Below, one piece after another: positions 8,689 to 20,054 of a stretch of DNA of 64,000 bases. The position numbers were made by a program, and so were the translations under genes. The stretch lies in assembly GCA_947495295.1 (NCBI GenBank), contig CANLYJ010000002.1, forward strand, positions 682,001 to 746,000. The letters run 5' to 3'. The stretch comes from an uncultured Paracoccaceae bacterium (lineage in GTDB: Bacteria > Pseudomonadota > Alphaproteobacteria > Rhodobacterales > Rhodobacteraceae). The stretch's first letter is position 1. Every line of letters starts with the position of its first letter. The notes beneath the pieces are model-generated. The model saw nothing but the letters and a program-made list of their open reading frames with translations, searched no databases and was not told the origin of the DNA.

Positions 8689-9941
8689 AGCCCGACCCGG
8701 CCAGTCTTGCTGCCCGATTTGCCCGCGCTGTCGCAGGTCTGTCTGGGCAGGGTAACATCGCCCTTGCCGTGTCGGGCGGTGGCGATTCCATTGCGATGAT
8801 GCATCTGGCCGCGCGGGCCGTGCCGCCCGCCCGGTTGCATGTTCTGACTGTGGATCATGGGTTGCGCGATGATGCGGCGACAGAGATTGAGACTGTTCGG
8901 AAACAGGCCGCCGCACTGCACCTGCCCCATGATGTGCTGACATGGGCCTGGGACGGGCAGGGCAATTTGCAGGCCGCTGCCCGCGTTGGCCGCTGGGCGG
9001 CGATGGCCGATTGGGCTGCGGCCCATGATGTCACCAGTATCCTGCTGGGCCATACAGAGGATGATCAGGTCGAAACACTGTTGATGCGGTTGGCCCGCGG
9101 GTCTGGCATTGACGGTCTGACCGCGATGGCCCGGTCTGATTATCGCGATGGGCTGCGTGTGCTGCGCCCACTGCTTGATGTATCGCGCACCGATTTGCGC
9201 GACTGGCTTCGTGCCGAGGCGATCAGCTGGTGCGATGATCCCAGCAATGACGACCCCCGCTTTGACCGGGTCCGCGCCCGCCAGATGTTTACGCAACTGG
9301 AAACGCTGGGCCTGACGCGCAAACGCCTTTTGCAGACCATTGACCATATGCAGGCGGCCCACCGGTCCTTGCAACAGGCAGCCCAAGGGTTTGCCCGCGC
9401 CCATATCCGTCAGGATGCTGGCGACTTGATCTTTGCCCCCGAAGCCTTGCAGCTTGACGCAGAGGACGCCCCCCGCCGGGTCATGTCCGCCGGGTTCATG
9501 TGGATCAGTGGCAATGTCTATCGCCCCCGGTTTGAACGCATGATGGATGTCATCGCACAGGCGCGGGATGGTCGGACGGTGACATTGGGGGGCTGTCTGC
9601 TGACCCCTTTGTCCGATGGCGGGCTGCGCATGACCAGAGAGGCCGCAGCGACCCCCAGCGTGACCCGCAGCGCAGATCAGTTAGAGGCATCCGGCGTCAT
9701 GTGGGATCGGCGCTGGTTCATCGAAGGGTCGTTGACACCGGGCCTGACATTCCGCGCCTTGGGCGATGGTTTGCGTGATTGCCCGGACTGGCGGGCCGTT
9801 GATCTGCCGCGCATGTCCTTGCTGGCCTCGCCTGCGGTCTGGTCGGGCGACCGACTGATTGCGGCGCCCGTGGCCGGTTATTTCAACGGGTGGACGGCAC
9901 AGATTGTCGCGGATTTTCACGAACACGCGTTTGCGCATTGA
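8679..9941 (+). CDS. tilS: tRNA(Ile)-lysidine synthase TilS
   Basis: A 420-residue N-type ATP pyrophosphatase that converts C34 of the tRNA-Ile CAU anticodon to lysidine. The PP-loop SGGGDS is at about residues 32-37. DHGLRDDA and LLGHTEDDQVETLLMRLARGSG are the next family motifs, followed by SWCDDPSNDDPRFDRVR. The C-terminal region is less conserved. The start lies inside the last codons of cpoB, implying coupled translation. The tol-tilS-ftsH order is common in Rhodobacterales. Confidence 0.95.
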   Translation: MPVEPDPASLAARFARAVAGLSGQGNIALAVSGGGDSIAMMHLAARAVPPARLHVLTVDHGLRDDAATEIETVRKQAAALHLPHDVLTWAWDGQGNLQAAARVGRWAAMADWAAAHDVTSILLGHTEDDQVETLLMRLARGSGIDGLTAMARSDYRDGLRVLRPLLDVSRTDLRDWLRAEAISWCDDPSNDDPRFDRVRARQMFTQLETLGLTRKRLLQTIDHMQAAHRSLQQAAQGFARAHIRQDAGDLIFAPEALQLDAEDAPRRVMSAGFMWISGNVYRPRFERMMDVIAQARDGRTVTLGGCLLTPLSDGGLRMTREAAATPSVTRSADQLEASGVMWDRRWFIEGSLTPGLTFRALGDGLRDCPDWRAVDLPRMSLLASPAVWSGDRLIAAPVAGYFNGWTAQIVADFHEHAFAH

Positions 9942-10013
9942 AGATTAAGGTTTTGCCTCTATTTTAGAGAAAATGCTTAATGACGCGACTCTCTCGTGTC
10001 CTTTCCCGATTTC

Positions 10014-10027
10014 AAAGGAGTCCCCCC

Positions 10028-10030
<3 letters not shown>
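10014..10030 (+). promoter_or_regulatory. Shine-Dalgarno site fixing a TTG start for ftsH
   Basis: AAAGGAG at 10014-10020 sits seven bases before TTG at 10028. The alternative ATG at 9980, reported by the ORF track, has no comparable site and adds a basic leader before the first membrane helix. Confidence 0.75.
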
Positions 10031-11941
<1,911 letters not shown>

Positions 11942-11950
11942 TGACACAGA

Positions 11951-11978
11951 AAACGCCGCCCCTTGGGGCGGCGTTTTT
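11951..11978 (+). terminator. Rho-independent terminator after ftsH
   Basis: AAACGCCGCCCC, a TT loop and GGGGCGGCGTTT form a perfect 12-bp stem ending in a T-run, 10 nt after the ftsH stop. It closes the tol-tilS-ftsH transcription unit and can also end the convergent kinase gene. Confidence 0.92.
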
Positions 11979-11994
11979 CATTCATGCTGCATCA

Positions 11995-12570
11995 TCACCT
12001 GTTGGCCGCGATAAAGGACGTTTGATATGCGTTCAGGCTGTCGGGTTTTGTGACGTCAATGCAGGGAATGTTGTTGGCGCCGGCCTCAGCGTGATGTGCT
12101 GCGTTATCTTGCAGGGATCGGTTGATGAACTTGTCGATCGCGTTGCGCAATTCCGGGGTATGTTCGTCATGTTTACTGCATGCCTTTATCCGTTGCCGCA
12201 GGACATCGGGATCCGCGACAAGGCATACGGTATTGGCCGCATGGCGACCCAGCGTTTCGGGGCGTAGTGCCGACCCTTCCAGAATGAAGGATTGCCCGTC
12301 ACGCAGTCGATCCTTGATGAAAGGGTCGATGCCCGGCCACATGTTCTGGTGGTGATGACGCAATAGGGTGTAGATCGTTTGGTCCGAGAGTCGCGCGTAA
12401 AACTCCAACACATGCGGTTTGGTATTCTCCCACGGTCGCCCCGGATGGCGCGCCATTTTGTCTGTCGAGAACACGGGCCAGCCCAGAGCGCTGCCGAGGC
12501 TTGCAGCCAAGGTGGATTTCCCGACATGTGACGTGCCGCAGATAAGAAGAAAGGGCGGATCGTTGGGCAT
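11995..12570 (-). CDS. P-loop kinase-like ATPase
   Basis: A 191-residue protein with an N-terminal Walker A motif ICGTSHVGKSTLA at about residues 10-22, like small-molecule kinases of the 2-phosphoglycerate kinase/AAA_33 type. FSTDKMARHPGRPW and FILEGSALRPE resemble the substrate and Walker B regions, and LVADPDVLRQRI a lid. ATG 12570 is chosen because GAGG lies six bases upstream; the track start at 12582 is a TTG. It is convergent with ftsH and divergent from the MOSC gene. The substrate is unknown. Confidence 0.75.
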   Translation of the reverse strand: MPNDPPFLLICGTSHVGKSTLAASLGSALGWPVFSTDKMARHPGRPWENTKPHVLEFYARLSDQTIYTLLRHHHQNMWPGIDPFIKDRLRDGQSFILEGSALRPETLGRHAANTVCLVADPDVLRQRIKACSKHDEHTPELRNAIDKFINRSLQDNAAHHAEAGANNIPCIDVTKPDSLNAYQTSFIAANR

Positions 12571-12711
12571 CAACGGCCTCAATTCATGAACGGGTCCCGA
12601 CCGCTCGATCAGGACGGATCCGTATTTGCAAACGCCGTCCAGGCGGTTCGGTTTGAACCTCTGATAGTGATGGGATAGCCGTTGGCGGAACAGATAAAAA
12701 GGAGATGCGTG

Positions 12712-13290
12712 ATGCCAGCACTGATGCCAACCGAGATTACCGGTGAAGTGGTCTGGATCGGCGCTGTGCCGGATCGGGATGCGTCGCTCCGCTCTGCCCG
12801 TATGGACGCGGCTAAACTAACCTATGCTGGCATTCCAGGCGAGGCGCATGGGGGTTTGACCCGGCCTGCTTGTGTGCGTGTTCGCAGCCAATATCCAGTG
12901 GGCACAGAGATTCGGAATGTCCGGCAATTGTCGGTGATGTCTGCCGAGGAACTGGCCGAGGTCGCGGCGGATTGCGGTATGGATGCCTTTGACCCGGCCC
13001 ATGTCGGGGCGTCACTGATTATCAGTGGGATCCCCGATTTTACCCATCTGCCGCCATCGTCCCGGCTGCAATTTCCCGATGGGTCATCGATTGTGATTGA
13101 TATGGAAAACCGCCCCTGTCACCTGCCTGCAAAGGTCATCAATGCGGATATTCCGGGTGCCGGTGACAAATTCAAAGCAGCGGCCAAGGGCAAGCGCGGG
13201 GTCACCGCCTGGGTCGAGCGCGAGGGGCGGATCAGTATCGGCGATGCCGTGCGCCTGCATGTCCCGGACCAGCGCGCATGGCAGCCTTAG
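12712..13290 (+). CDS. MOSC-domain protein
   Basis: A 192-residue protein with the pattern of MOSC (molybdenum-cofactor sulfurase C-terminal) proteins: a short beta-rich N-terminus, YAGIPGEAHGGLTRPACVRV, RNVRQLSVMSAEELAEVA, then VGASLIISGIPDFTHLPPSSRLQF and an IGDAVRLH C-terminal strand. ATG 12712 has AAAAAGGAG seven bases upstream; the track's TTG 12682 does not. Relatives include proteins handling sulfur carried on a cysteine or the molybdenum cofactor. One cysteine is in RPACVRV. Family-level call only. Confidence 0.72.
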   Translation: MPALMPTEITGEVVWIGAVPDRDASLRSARMDAAKLTYAGIPGEAHGGLTRPACVRVRSQYPVGTEIRNVRQLSVMSAEELAEVAADCGMDAFDPAHVGASLIISGIPDFTHLPPSSRLQFPDGSSIVIDMENRPCHLPAKVINADIPGAGDKFKAAAKGKRGVTAWVEREGRISIGDAVRLHVPDQRAWQP

Positions 13291-13300
13291 GTTTCCCATC

Positions 13301-13323
13301 CGAAACGGTTTTGCCGCGTTTCG
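13301..13323. repeat. Stem-loop downstream of the MOSC gene
   Basis: CGAAACG and CGTTTCG form a 7-bp stem with a 9-nt loop, 10 nt after the MOSC stop. There is no T-run, so it is not a typical intrinsic terminator. It lies in the 143-nt leader upstream of fhs. Confidence 0.4.
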
Positions 13324-13433
13324 ACGATTCCGGCGGCGAAAATGTCGTAATCCAAGTGCATACCATGGGGTGCGGCGTCTAGGCTCGCCAAAGAAACACT
13401 ATCGGCCTCACAGCCGGGCACAGGGAAAATGTC

Positions 13434-15110
13434 ATGGAATACAAATCTGATATCGAGATCGCGCGTGCAGCCAAGAAGCGCCCTATTCAGGAAATTGGCG
13501 CAAAACTGAATATCGACAGCGATGATTTGCTGCCCTATGGCCATGACAAGGCGAAGATCAGCCAGCGCCTGATCGATAGTGTGCAGGACCGTGCCGATGG
13601 CAAGCTGATCCTGGTCACCGCGATCAACCCGACCCCGGCGGGTGAAGGCAAGACCACAACAACCGTGGGTCTGGGTGACGGGCTGAACGCGATTGGCAAG
13701 AAAGCTGCGGTATGTATCCGTGAGGCATCGCTGGGCCCGTGTTTCGGGATGAAAGGTGGCGCTGCGGGTGGGGGTTATGCCCAGGTCGTGCCAATGGAGG
13801 ATATGAACCTGCATTTCACCGGTGATTTCCATGCGATCACGTCGGCCCATAACCTGCTTTCAGCGATGATCGACAACCATGTGTATTGGGGCAACGCGCT
13901 GGAGATTGATATTCGTCGTATCGTGTGGCGCCGTGTTCTGGACATGAATGACCGTGCGCTGCGTCAGATCACAACCAGCCTTGGCGGTGTGGCCAATGGT
14001 TTCCCGCGTGAGGCCGGTTTTGACATCACCGTCGCATCCGAGGTGATGGCGATCCTGTGTCTGGCCCGCAACCTGGAGGATTTGCAGAAACGTCTGGGTG
14101 ACATCATCGTGGCCTACCGTCGTGACCGTAGCCCGGTTTATTGCCGCGATATCAAGGCTGATGGCGCGATGACGGTGCTGTTGAAAGATGCAATGCAGCC
14201 CAATCTGGTGCAGACGCTGGAAAACAACCCGGCCTTTGTGCATGGCGGTCCGTTCGCCAATATCGCGCATGGCTGCAACTCAGTCACGGCGACCACAACG
14301 GCGCTGAAACTTGCCGATTACGTGGTGACCGAGGCCGGGTTTGGTGCCGATCTGGGTGCTGAAAAGTTCCTGAACATCAAGTGCCGTAAGGCCGGTCTGG
14401 CCCCGTCCTGTGTGGTGGTGGTTGCCACAGTTCGCGCCATGAAGATGAATGGCGGCGTGGCCAAGGCGGATCTGGGTGCCGAGAATGTCGATGCGGTGAA
14501 TGCCGGTTGCGCCAATCTGGGCCGTCACATCGAGAATGTGAAAAGCTTTGGTGTCCCGGTCGTGGTGGCGATTAACCATTTTGTCACGGATACTGATGCC
14601 GAAGTGGCTGTGGTGCAGGCCTATGTCGCCACCCAAGGCGCCGAGGCGATCCTGTGCAAACACTGGGCGATGGGATCAGAAGGGACCAAGGAACTGGCGA
14701 CCCGCGTGGCCGAAATTGCCGATAAGGACGAGGCAAATTTTGCCCCGATCTATCCTGATGACATGGGTCTTTTTGACAAGATCGACACAATTGCCAAGCG
14801 TATTTACCGTGCTGATGAGGTGATTGCCGATGCCAAAATCCGCGATCAGTTGAAACAGTGGGAAGAGCAGGGCTATGGCAATCTGCCCGTCTGCATGGCC
14901 AAGACGCAATACAGCTTTACCACTGACCCAACCCGCCGTGGTGCGCCAACGGGCCATTCGGTGCCCGTGCGTGAGGTTCGTTTGAGTGCTGGTGCTGGTT
15001 TCATCGTTGCGATCTGCGGTGAGATCATGACCATGCCCGGTTTGCCCCGTGTGCCGTCAGCTGAGCAGATCATGCTCAATAGCGATGGCGAAATCGAAGG
15101 CTTGTTCTAA
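13434..15110 (+). CDS. fhs: Formate-tetrahydrofolate ligase
   Basis: A 558-residue enzyme making 10-formyl-THF from formate, THF and ATP. The phosphate-binding loop [18 protein letters not shown] is at about residues 63-80, and the conserved block [23 protein letters not shown] lies near residue 101. [14 protein letters not shown] and [11 protein letters not shown] are further family signatures. Length and spacing are complete. It lies upstream of folD, so the two form a C1-oxidation/reduction unit often used in roseobacters for C1 and DMSP methyl carbon. A GC-rich stem-loop sits between them. Confidence 0.97.
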   Translation: MEYKSDIEIARAAKKRPIQEIGAKLNIDSDDLLPYGHDKAKISQRLIDSVQDRADGKLILVTAINPTPAGEGKTTTTVGLGDGLNAIGKKAAVCIREASLGPCFGMKGGAAGGGYAQVVPMEDMNLHFTGDFHAITSAHNLLSAMIDNHVYWGNALEIDIRRIVWRRVLDMNDRALRQITTSLGGVANGFPREAGFDITVASEVMAILCLARNLEDLQKRLGDIIVAYRRDRSPVYCRDIKADGAMTVLLKDAMQPNLVQTLENNPAFVHGGPFANIAHGCNSVTATTTALKLADYVVTEAGFGADLGAEKFLNIKCRKAGLAPSCVVVVATVRAMKMNGGVAKADLGAENVDAVNAGCANLGRHIENVKSFGVPVVVAINHFVTDTDAEVAVVQAYVATQGAEAILCKHWAMGSEGTKELATRVAEIADKDEANFAPIYPDDMGLFDKIDTIAKRIYRADEVIADAKIRDQLKQWEEQGYGNLPVCMAKTQYSFTTDPTRRGAPTGHSVPVREVRLSAGAGFIVAICGEIMTMPGLPRVPSAEQIMLNSDGEIEGLF

Positions 15111-15117
15111 AGCGGTT

Positions 15118-15165
15118 GGGCGGGGCGACGCTCGTGCTGGATTACATCCGCACATCGCCCCGCCC
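15118..15165 (+). repeat. Stem-loop between fhs and folD
   Basis: GGGCGGGGCGA (15118-15128) pairs perfectly with TCGCCCCGCCC (15155-15165) around a 26-nt loop. There is no T-run after it. It may be an mRNA processing or stability element that sets the fhs:folD ratio. Confidence 0.65.
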
Positions 15166-15192
15166 GCCCTCCCACAACTGGAAAGACGACAG

Positions 15193-16086
15193 ATGACAGC
15201 GACAGTGATTGATGGCAAAGCCTTTGCCGCGAAGGTCCGCGCCCAGGTGGCCACCCATGTAGACCGGTTGAAAGCTGACCATGGCATCACCCCCGGTCTG
15301 GCGGTTGTGCTGGTGGGTGAAGACCCGGCAAGCCAGGTTTACGTTCGGTCCAAGGGCAAGATGACGGTTGAGGTTGGTATGGCCTCTTTCGAGCATAAGC
15401 TGGATGTGGATACGTCCGAGGCGGATTTGCTGGCGCTGATCGATCAACTGAATAATGATCCCACCGTGCATGGTATTCTGGTGCAGTTGCCGTTGCCTGA
15501 TCATCTGGACAGTGATCTGGTGATCAATAGCATCGATCCGGCCAAGGATGTGGACGGCTTTCATATCTCTAATGTTGGTCTATTGGGTACCGGTCAGAAA
15601 AGCATGGTGCCGTGTACCCCGCTGGGCTGTTTGATGATGCTGCGCGATCATCACGGGTCGCTGTCGGGCATGAATGCTGTTGTTGTCGGCCGCTCAAACA
15701 TTGTTGGTAAGCCGATGGCCCAATTGCTGCTGGGCGATAGCTGCACCGTGACGATTGCGCATTCCCGGACCAAGGATTTGCCCGCAGTTGTACGTCAGGC
15801 GGATATCGTTGTGGCTGCTGTAGGTCGCCCCCAGATGGTGCCGGGTGACTGGATCAAACCGGGCGCGACGGTGATTGATGTGGGCATCAACCGGATCGAC
15901 AAACCCGAAGGCGGCACCCGTTTGGTTGGTGATGCTGATTATGACAGCTGTGCTGCTGTGGCTGGCGCGATTACCCCGGTTCCGGGTGGGGTGGGGCCGA
16001 TGACGATTGCTTGTCTGCTGGCCAATACCGTGACCGCCTGTTGCCGCGCCAATGGGTTGGATGAGCCCGAAGGACTGACCGCCTAA
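15193..16086 (+). CDS. folD: Methylene-THF dehydrogenase/methenyl-THF cyclohydrolase FolD
   Basis: A 297-residue bifunctional enzyme interconverting methylene-, methenyl- and formyl-THF with NADP. The substrate region [19 protein letters not shown] holds the catalytic lysine. Further motifs are [16 protein letters not shown], the NADP-binding [15 protein letters not shown] (about 166-180) and the C-terminal [11 protein letters not shown]. The track start at 15049 lies within fhs; ATG 15193 gives the standard N-terminus ([12 protein letters not shown]) after GAAAGACGAC. It ends in a 4-nt overlap with the convergent pdeM. Confidence 0.97.
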   Translation: MTATVIDGKAFAAKVRAQVATHVDRLKADHGITPGLAVVLVGEDPASQVYVRSKGKMTVEVGMASFEHKLDVDTSEADLLALIDQLNNDPTVHGILVQLPLPDHLDSDLVINSIDPAKDVDGFHISNVGLLGTGQKSMVPCTPLGCLMMLRDHHGSLSGMNAVVVGRSNIVGKPMAQLLLGDSCTVTIAHSRTKDLPAVVRQADIVVAAVGRPQMVPGDWIKPGATVIDVGINRIDKPEGGTRLVGDADYDSCAAVAGAITPVPGGVGPMTIACLLANTVTACCRANGLDEPEGLTA

Positions 16087-16760
16087 AAGGGTCGGAACCG
16101 GGTTTTGCGTTGTGGTGCCGTAAGCGGCACTGCGATTGCTTTGGTACCGGTCAGCACGGCAATGGCCTGCGTTTTGAAGAATTTGCGCAGGTCGGGTGCG
16201 TTGCTGTCCAGCCCGCCGGTATATGTGCCGTAAGCGGGCAGGATCAGCCTGTCACGATCATAGATGAAGGCAGGTCTGCTGCGGCCCGCCACCCGATGTT
16301 TGGGGTGGTAATGGCCTGAAACCTCAGCATGTTTGGTCGTGGCGATATGCCGGAACGTCAATGTGCCGATCCTGATATCGGCAAGGTGCGTTCCGCCCAG
16401 ATCAACTGGGCCCGGATCATGATTACCTTCGATCCAGATCCATTGCCGCCCGGCTTGTAGCCGCCGGAGCCAGATTTGCATATCGTCGGACAGGTTCATC
16501 GCGGCGGTCAGATCGTCGAAGCTGTCGCCAAGGCAGATCAGCGTGCCGGGGCTGGTAGCGTCAATGTCGCGTTCCAGTTTTTCCAGTGTTGCCTGCACCT
16601 CGTAAGGGGGCAGCATTGTACCACTGCGTCGCGCGATCCGGTCGGATTTGCCCAGATGCAGGTCTGAAACGCAAAGCGTGTCATGATCGGGCAGATATAG
16701 CGCGCCGGAAGGCAGGGCCTGACAGCGTGTGTCGCATAGGGTGAATGCATGGCTGCCCAT
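16083..16760 (-). CDS. pdeM: Ligase-associated DNA-damage-response phosphoesterase PdeM
   Basis: A 225-residue calcineurin-like metallophosphoesterase. Metal-binding motifs are [13 protein letters not shown] (about 33-45), [14 protein letters not shown] and SGHYHPKH, in the standard order. This subgroup occurs with an Lhr-type helicase, an exonuclease and an ATP-dependent ligase in a DNA repair set. Here only the helicase is adjacent, its stop two bases upstream of the pdeM start. The ligase and exonuclease are not in the window. Confidence 0.88.
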   Translation of the reverse strand: MGSHAFTLCDTRCQALPSGALYLPDHDTLCVSDLHLGKSDRIARRSGTMLPPYEVQATLEKLERDIDATSPGTLICLGDSFDDLTAAMNLSDDMQIWLRRLQAGRQWIWIEGNHDPGPVDLGGTHLADIRIGTLTFRHIATTKHAEVSGHYHPKHRVAGRSRPAFIYDRDRLILPAYGTYTGGLDSNAPDLRKFFKTQAIAVLTGTKAIAVPLTAPQRKTRFRPF

Positions 16761-16762
16761 GG

Positions 16763-19168
16763 TTAGAGTTCCGTCAATCCGGCGGTGGCCATCATGCCTG
16801 CGGCGACGTCCTCCATCAACCGATCTTGTGCTGCCCCTTTGATCGGAATCCGTCCGACTTCCAGAAACAGCGGCGCGGCCAGTGGTGTGACATGATCGGG
16901 CTTGACGTGATCCACCCGGCCAGCAGTGCGGGCGAGCATTTCTTCGATACGTCCGAAATCCACGAGCCCGCGCATCGCTTCTTCCCTTGTGATTTGCAGC
17001 ATCAGGTGGTCGGGATCGTATTTCGATAGGGTGTCATAGAGGATATCACTGGAGAAAGTGGCCTGTCGCCCGGATTTGCGGGCCTGCGGCAGGTTGCGTT
17101 CGATCAACCCTGCGATGGTGGCGGAGCCCCGAAAGGTTTTTTTCATCACCGCATTCCCGCCGAGCCAGTTTTCAAAACCGTCGCGCAGATCAGGCGCGCG
17201 GAACAGCGGGGTCGGGTCAGGCACCGGGTCTAACCCCCAGATCAGCGAGGCATAATCGGTTGCCACGAACCCCATCGGGTGCAGGTGCAATTCCTCCATC
17301 CGTTGGGTCAGAAGCATCCCCAAGGTTTGCATCGCGTTGCGCCCGGCAAACCCATAGATGCAGGTGTATTCACGGGCGTCATAGGCAAAGCTTTCGACCA
17401 GAATGCGGTCGGCTTCGGGCAATTTTGACACCTCCCGTTGCAGGGCCAGCCAATCGGCAGTGTGCCCCGGCAGTTGTGGCCAATCGGGCTGTTGGAACAT
17501 GCGCAGGATGCGCTGTGACAGCTGCGTGGAATTGGCGAATTTGGTGCCCATGAAGGTGGCAATCTTAGGCGTCTTGTCAGCGCGGCGCGACACCTCGACC
17601 GTCATTTCGCGCAGCCCTTCGTAGCGCACGATCTGCCCGCCGATCAGGAAGGTGTCACCGGGGGTGAGTGTTGCGGCGAAGGCTTCTTCCACCTCGCCCA
17701 AGGTTTTGAAATTGCCCCGCATCCGGACCTTGAGCGTGTCGGTATCCTGGATCGTGCCGATATTCATCCGGATCCGTTGCGCTGCGCGCGGGTCGCGTAA
17801 TTGCCATGTCCCGTCGGGGTTTTGCAGCAGCCGTTTCCATTTGTCATAGGCGCGTAGCGCATAGCCGCCCGTTGCGCAGAAATCGAGGCAATCATCAAAT
17901 TCGGCACGGGTCAGGGTGGCGTAGGCGCCGACGGTTGTGACCTCGTCAAAAAGATCATTGGCCTCGAATGGACCCGCCGCCGCCCGGATCAGGATATGCT
18001 GGCACAGCACATCGCGTGGCCCAGGACCTTTGGGTTCACCGTCAAGGTCATGTTCCTTTACCGCTTCAAGTGCGGCGACGCATTCGACGACCTCAAACCG
18101 GTTGGCGGGGACCAGTAGTGCCTTTGACGGCGCGTTATAGCGATGATTGGCCCGCCCGATCCGCTGAACCAGTCGTTTGACGTTTTTGGGTGCGCCGATC
18201 TGGATCACCAGATCAACATCGCCCCAGTCGATGCCCAGATCGAGCGACCCGGTGCAAACGATGGCCCGCAGAGCGCCCGCTACCATCGCCGCCTCGACCC
18301 GTTCACGTTGTTCCCGGGCGAGGCTGCCATGGTGGATGCCGATGGGTAAGTCATCGGTATTGGCGAGCCAGAGATTGTGAAAGAAAATCTCGGCCTGGGC
18401 GCGGGTGTTGTGAAAGATCAGCGTGGTTTTATGGTGTCTGACCTGTTCCAAAACCTCTGTGATCGCGTATTTGGCCCCGCCGCCGGACCATGGTGGTTTT
18501 TGTCGGGTCACCAACATGCGGATATCGGGGTCTGGCCCAGGATCGGCCAGCAGGATCGGGCAGGGGTCGGGGTTGCGGGCCAGTTCGCGTGCGATGGCTT
18601 GCGGATCTTCGACCGTGGCCGAAAGCCCGACGCGGCGCAGCCCGGGGGCCATGGATTGCAACCGGCTGACAGCGAGCATCAGTTGATCGCCTCGCTTGCT
18701 TTCGCTGAGCGCGTGGATTTCGTCGATGATCACCCGTTGCAGACCAGCAAACATGCGCGGTGCGTCTTCGTAGCTGGTCAGCAGGGCCAGCGATTCCGGG
18801 GTGGTCAGCAGGATATGCGGCGGGTCGGCCCGTTGCCTGCGTTTTTGGGTATAGGATGTGTCGCCGGTCCGATCCTCAATCCGGATCGGTAGGTCCATTT
18901 CGGCGACAGGGCTGCGCAGGTTGCGTTTGATATCTGCCGCCAGCGCCTTGAGCGGCGAGACATAGAGCGTGTGCAACCCGTCATGTTGGCCATCCGCCAA
19001 CTCCGCCAATGTCGGCAGGAAACCAGCCAGCGTCTTGCCGCCCCCGGTGGGTGCGATCAACAACAGGGCAGGCGCATCGGCCCGGTCCAGCATATCCTGC
19101 TGATGCGGGTGGATTTGCCAGCCGCGGCTGTCGAACCATTGGGTGAAACTGGGGGGCAGGGCCGTCAT
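16763..19168 (-). CDS. Ligase-associated Lhr-type DEXH helicase
   Basis: An 801-residue superfamily 2 helicase. It contains Walker A APTGGGKTLAG (about 39-49), motif Ia YVSPLKALAADI, TTPESLALL, DEXH motif IIDEIHAL, motif III GLSATVEDP, and motif VI QRIGRANHR. The long C-terminal region matches the Lhr core layout (winged helix and DUF4145-like part). Proteins of this length with a downstream PdeM belong to the ligase-associated DNA-damage-response family. It reads into pdeM as an operon. A palindromic repeat lies just upstream of its start. Confidence 0.9.
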   Translation of the reverse strand: MTALPPSFTQWFDSRGWQIHPHQQDMLDRADAPALLLIAPTGGGKTLAGFLPTLAELADGQHDGLHTLYVSPLKALAADIKRNLRSPVAEMDLPIRIEDRTGDTSYTQKRRQRADPPHILLTTPESLALLTSYEDAPRMFAGLQRVIIDEIHALSESKRGDQLMLAVSRLQSMAPGLRRVGLSATVEDPQAIARELARNPDPCPILLADPGPDPDIRMLVTRQKPPWSGGGAKYAITEVLEQVRHHKTTLIFHNTRAQAEIFFHNLWLANTDDLPIGIHHGSLAREQRERVEAAMVAGALRAIVCTGSLDLGIDWGDVDLVIQIGAPKNVKRLVQRIGRANHRYNAPSKALLVPANRFEVVECVAALEAVKEHDLDGEPKGPGPRDVLCQHILIRAAAGPFEANDLFDEVTTVGAYATLTRAEFDDCLDFCATGGYALRAYDKWKRLLQNPDGTWQLRDPRAAQRIRMNIGTIQDTDTLKVRMRGNFKTLGEVEEAFAATLTPGDTFLIGGQIVRYEGLREMTVEVSRRADKTPKIATFMGTKFANSTQLSQRILRMFQQPDWPQLPGHTADWLALQREVSKLPEADRILVESFAYDAREYTCIYGFAGRNAMQTLGMLLTQRMEELHLHPMGFVATDYASLIWGLDPVPDPTPLFRAPDLRDGFENWLGGNAVMKKTFRGSATIAGLIERNLPQARKSGRQATFSSDILYDTLSKYDPDHLMLQITREEAMRGLVDFGRIEEMLARTAGRVDHVKPDHVTPLAAPLFLEVGRIPIKGAAQDRLMEDVAAGMMATAGLTEL

Positions 19169-19192
19169 GCGGCTAATTTGACCTTGCCGGGG

Positions 19193-19215
19193 GATGGGTC
19201 AAGACCCATCTTACG
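19193..19215. repeat. GTAAGATGGGT palindromic repeat, copy 1
   Basis: GATGGGTCAAGACCCATCTTACG contains an 8-bp inverted repeat (GATGGGTC/GACCCATC). The TTA within CTTACG is the complement of the TAA stop of the adjacent minus-strand dehydrogenase gene. An identical 23-mer occurs at 43568-43590. Confidence 0.85.
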
Positions 19216-19996
19216 GGCGGGTCCGTTGCATGAGTGAACGCAGGTGGTCTTGGATCGCCCGCGGGAGTGTGAGCTTGTCATCAGGGGCGAGGTCAAGGGC
19301 CGCCGCGACATCCTTGACCAGAATGCCGATTGTGTTGTCGGGGGCGTAACCATCACGCGCAAATTCGATGTCTTCGAACCCTGAGGCGAGCCAGTTTTGC
19401 CCGGATGCGCTGTCGATCAGCGCCAACAACCGGGTTTCGTCCACCCCAGCCGCATCGGCCCAGTCCAGCACCAGCCGTGTCATGGCGGTATTGCTTGCCG
19501 CAAGCAGGTTGTTGAGCACTTTTGCGATCATCCCCGCCCCATAGGTACCCATGTGATGGATCGTGTCCCCCATGGCCTGCAAGAGCGGCATGACAGTGGC
19601 GGCTTTGCCACCGGTCATGAAGGTGAGCGTACCTGCCTCGGCCTTGATCTGTGCGCCAGACATGGGGGCGTCGATCAGGGTGATATGTGCTGGGATGCGT
19701 TGCCGGAGTGCTTTGACATAGATGGGCGAAAGCGTTGAGCTGATGATGATCGTGTCGAGTGATCTGGCCTGCGCGATGATTTTTTGGGTGTCGAAAAGGA
19801 GCGCGTCGGTGTCATGGCTATCGCGGACGACGCTGATCAGGATGTTGAGCCCCTCGCAGAAGGTGGTGATATTCGTACCGATACCGGGCAGGGGGCGGAT
19901 ATCAAAACCGCGCGCATCAAATCCAGCCGATTGGAGGTTGGCCAGCATGCCTGCGCCCATGCGGCCGCAGCCTGCAACACCGATTTTCTGATCCAT
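19211..19996 (-). CDS. NAD(P)-dependent beta-hydroxyacid dehydrogenase-like protein
   Basis: A 261-residue protein of the 6-phosphogluconate/3-hydroxyisobutyrate dehydrogenase superfamily. The N-terminal Rossmann fold begins IGVAGCGRMGAGMLANLQ (dinucleotide motif GxGxMG). IDAPMSGAQIKAEAGTLTFMTGG matches the substrate-binding signature DAPVSGG. KVLNNLLAASN carries the catalytic lysine region. The start at 19996 has AGGGG at proper spacing; the track start at 20107 has a Cys/Lys-rich tail overlapping the next gene. It is shorter than the usual 290 residues. Substrate unknown. Confidence 0.82.
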   Translation of the reverse strand: MDQKIGVAGCGRMGAGMLANLQSAGFDARGFDIRPLPGIGTNITTFCEGLNILISVVRDSHDTDALLFDTQKIIAQARSLDTIIISSTLSPIYVKALRQRIPAHITLIDAPMSGAQIKAEAGTLTFMTGGKAATVMPLLQAMGDTIHHMGTYGAGMIAKVLNNLLAASNTAMTRLVLDWADAAGVDETRLLALIDSASGQNWLASGFEDIEFARDGYAPDNTIGILVKDVAAALDLAPDDKLTLPRAIQDHLRSLMQRTRP

Positions 19997-20054
19997 TGAC
20001 ATACCCCTATCACCGTTGTCACAGCGTAGAGGCAGGCCCGCGCATTGGGAATGT

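Noticed and set aside
11995-12582. Calling the P-loop protein a shikimate or gluconate kinase
   Set aside because: Only the Walker A and general kinase layout are seen; the specific substrate motifs of those families are absent.
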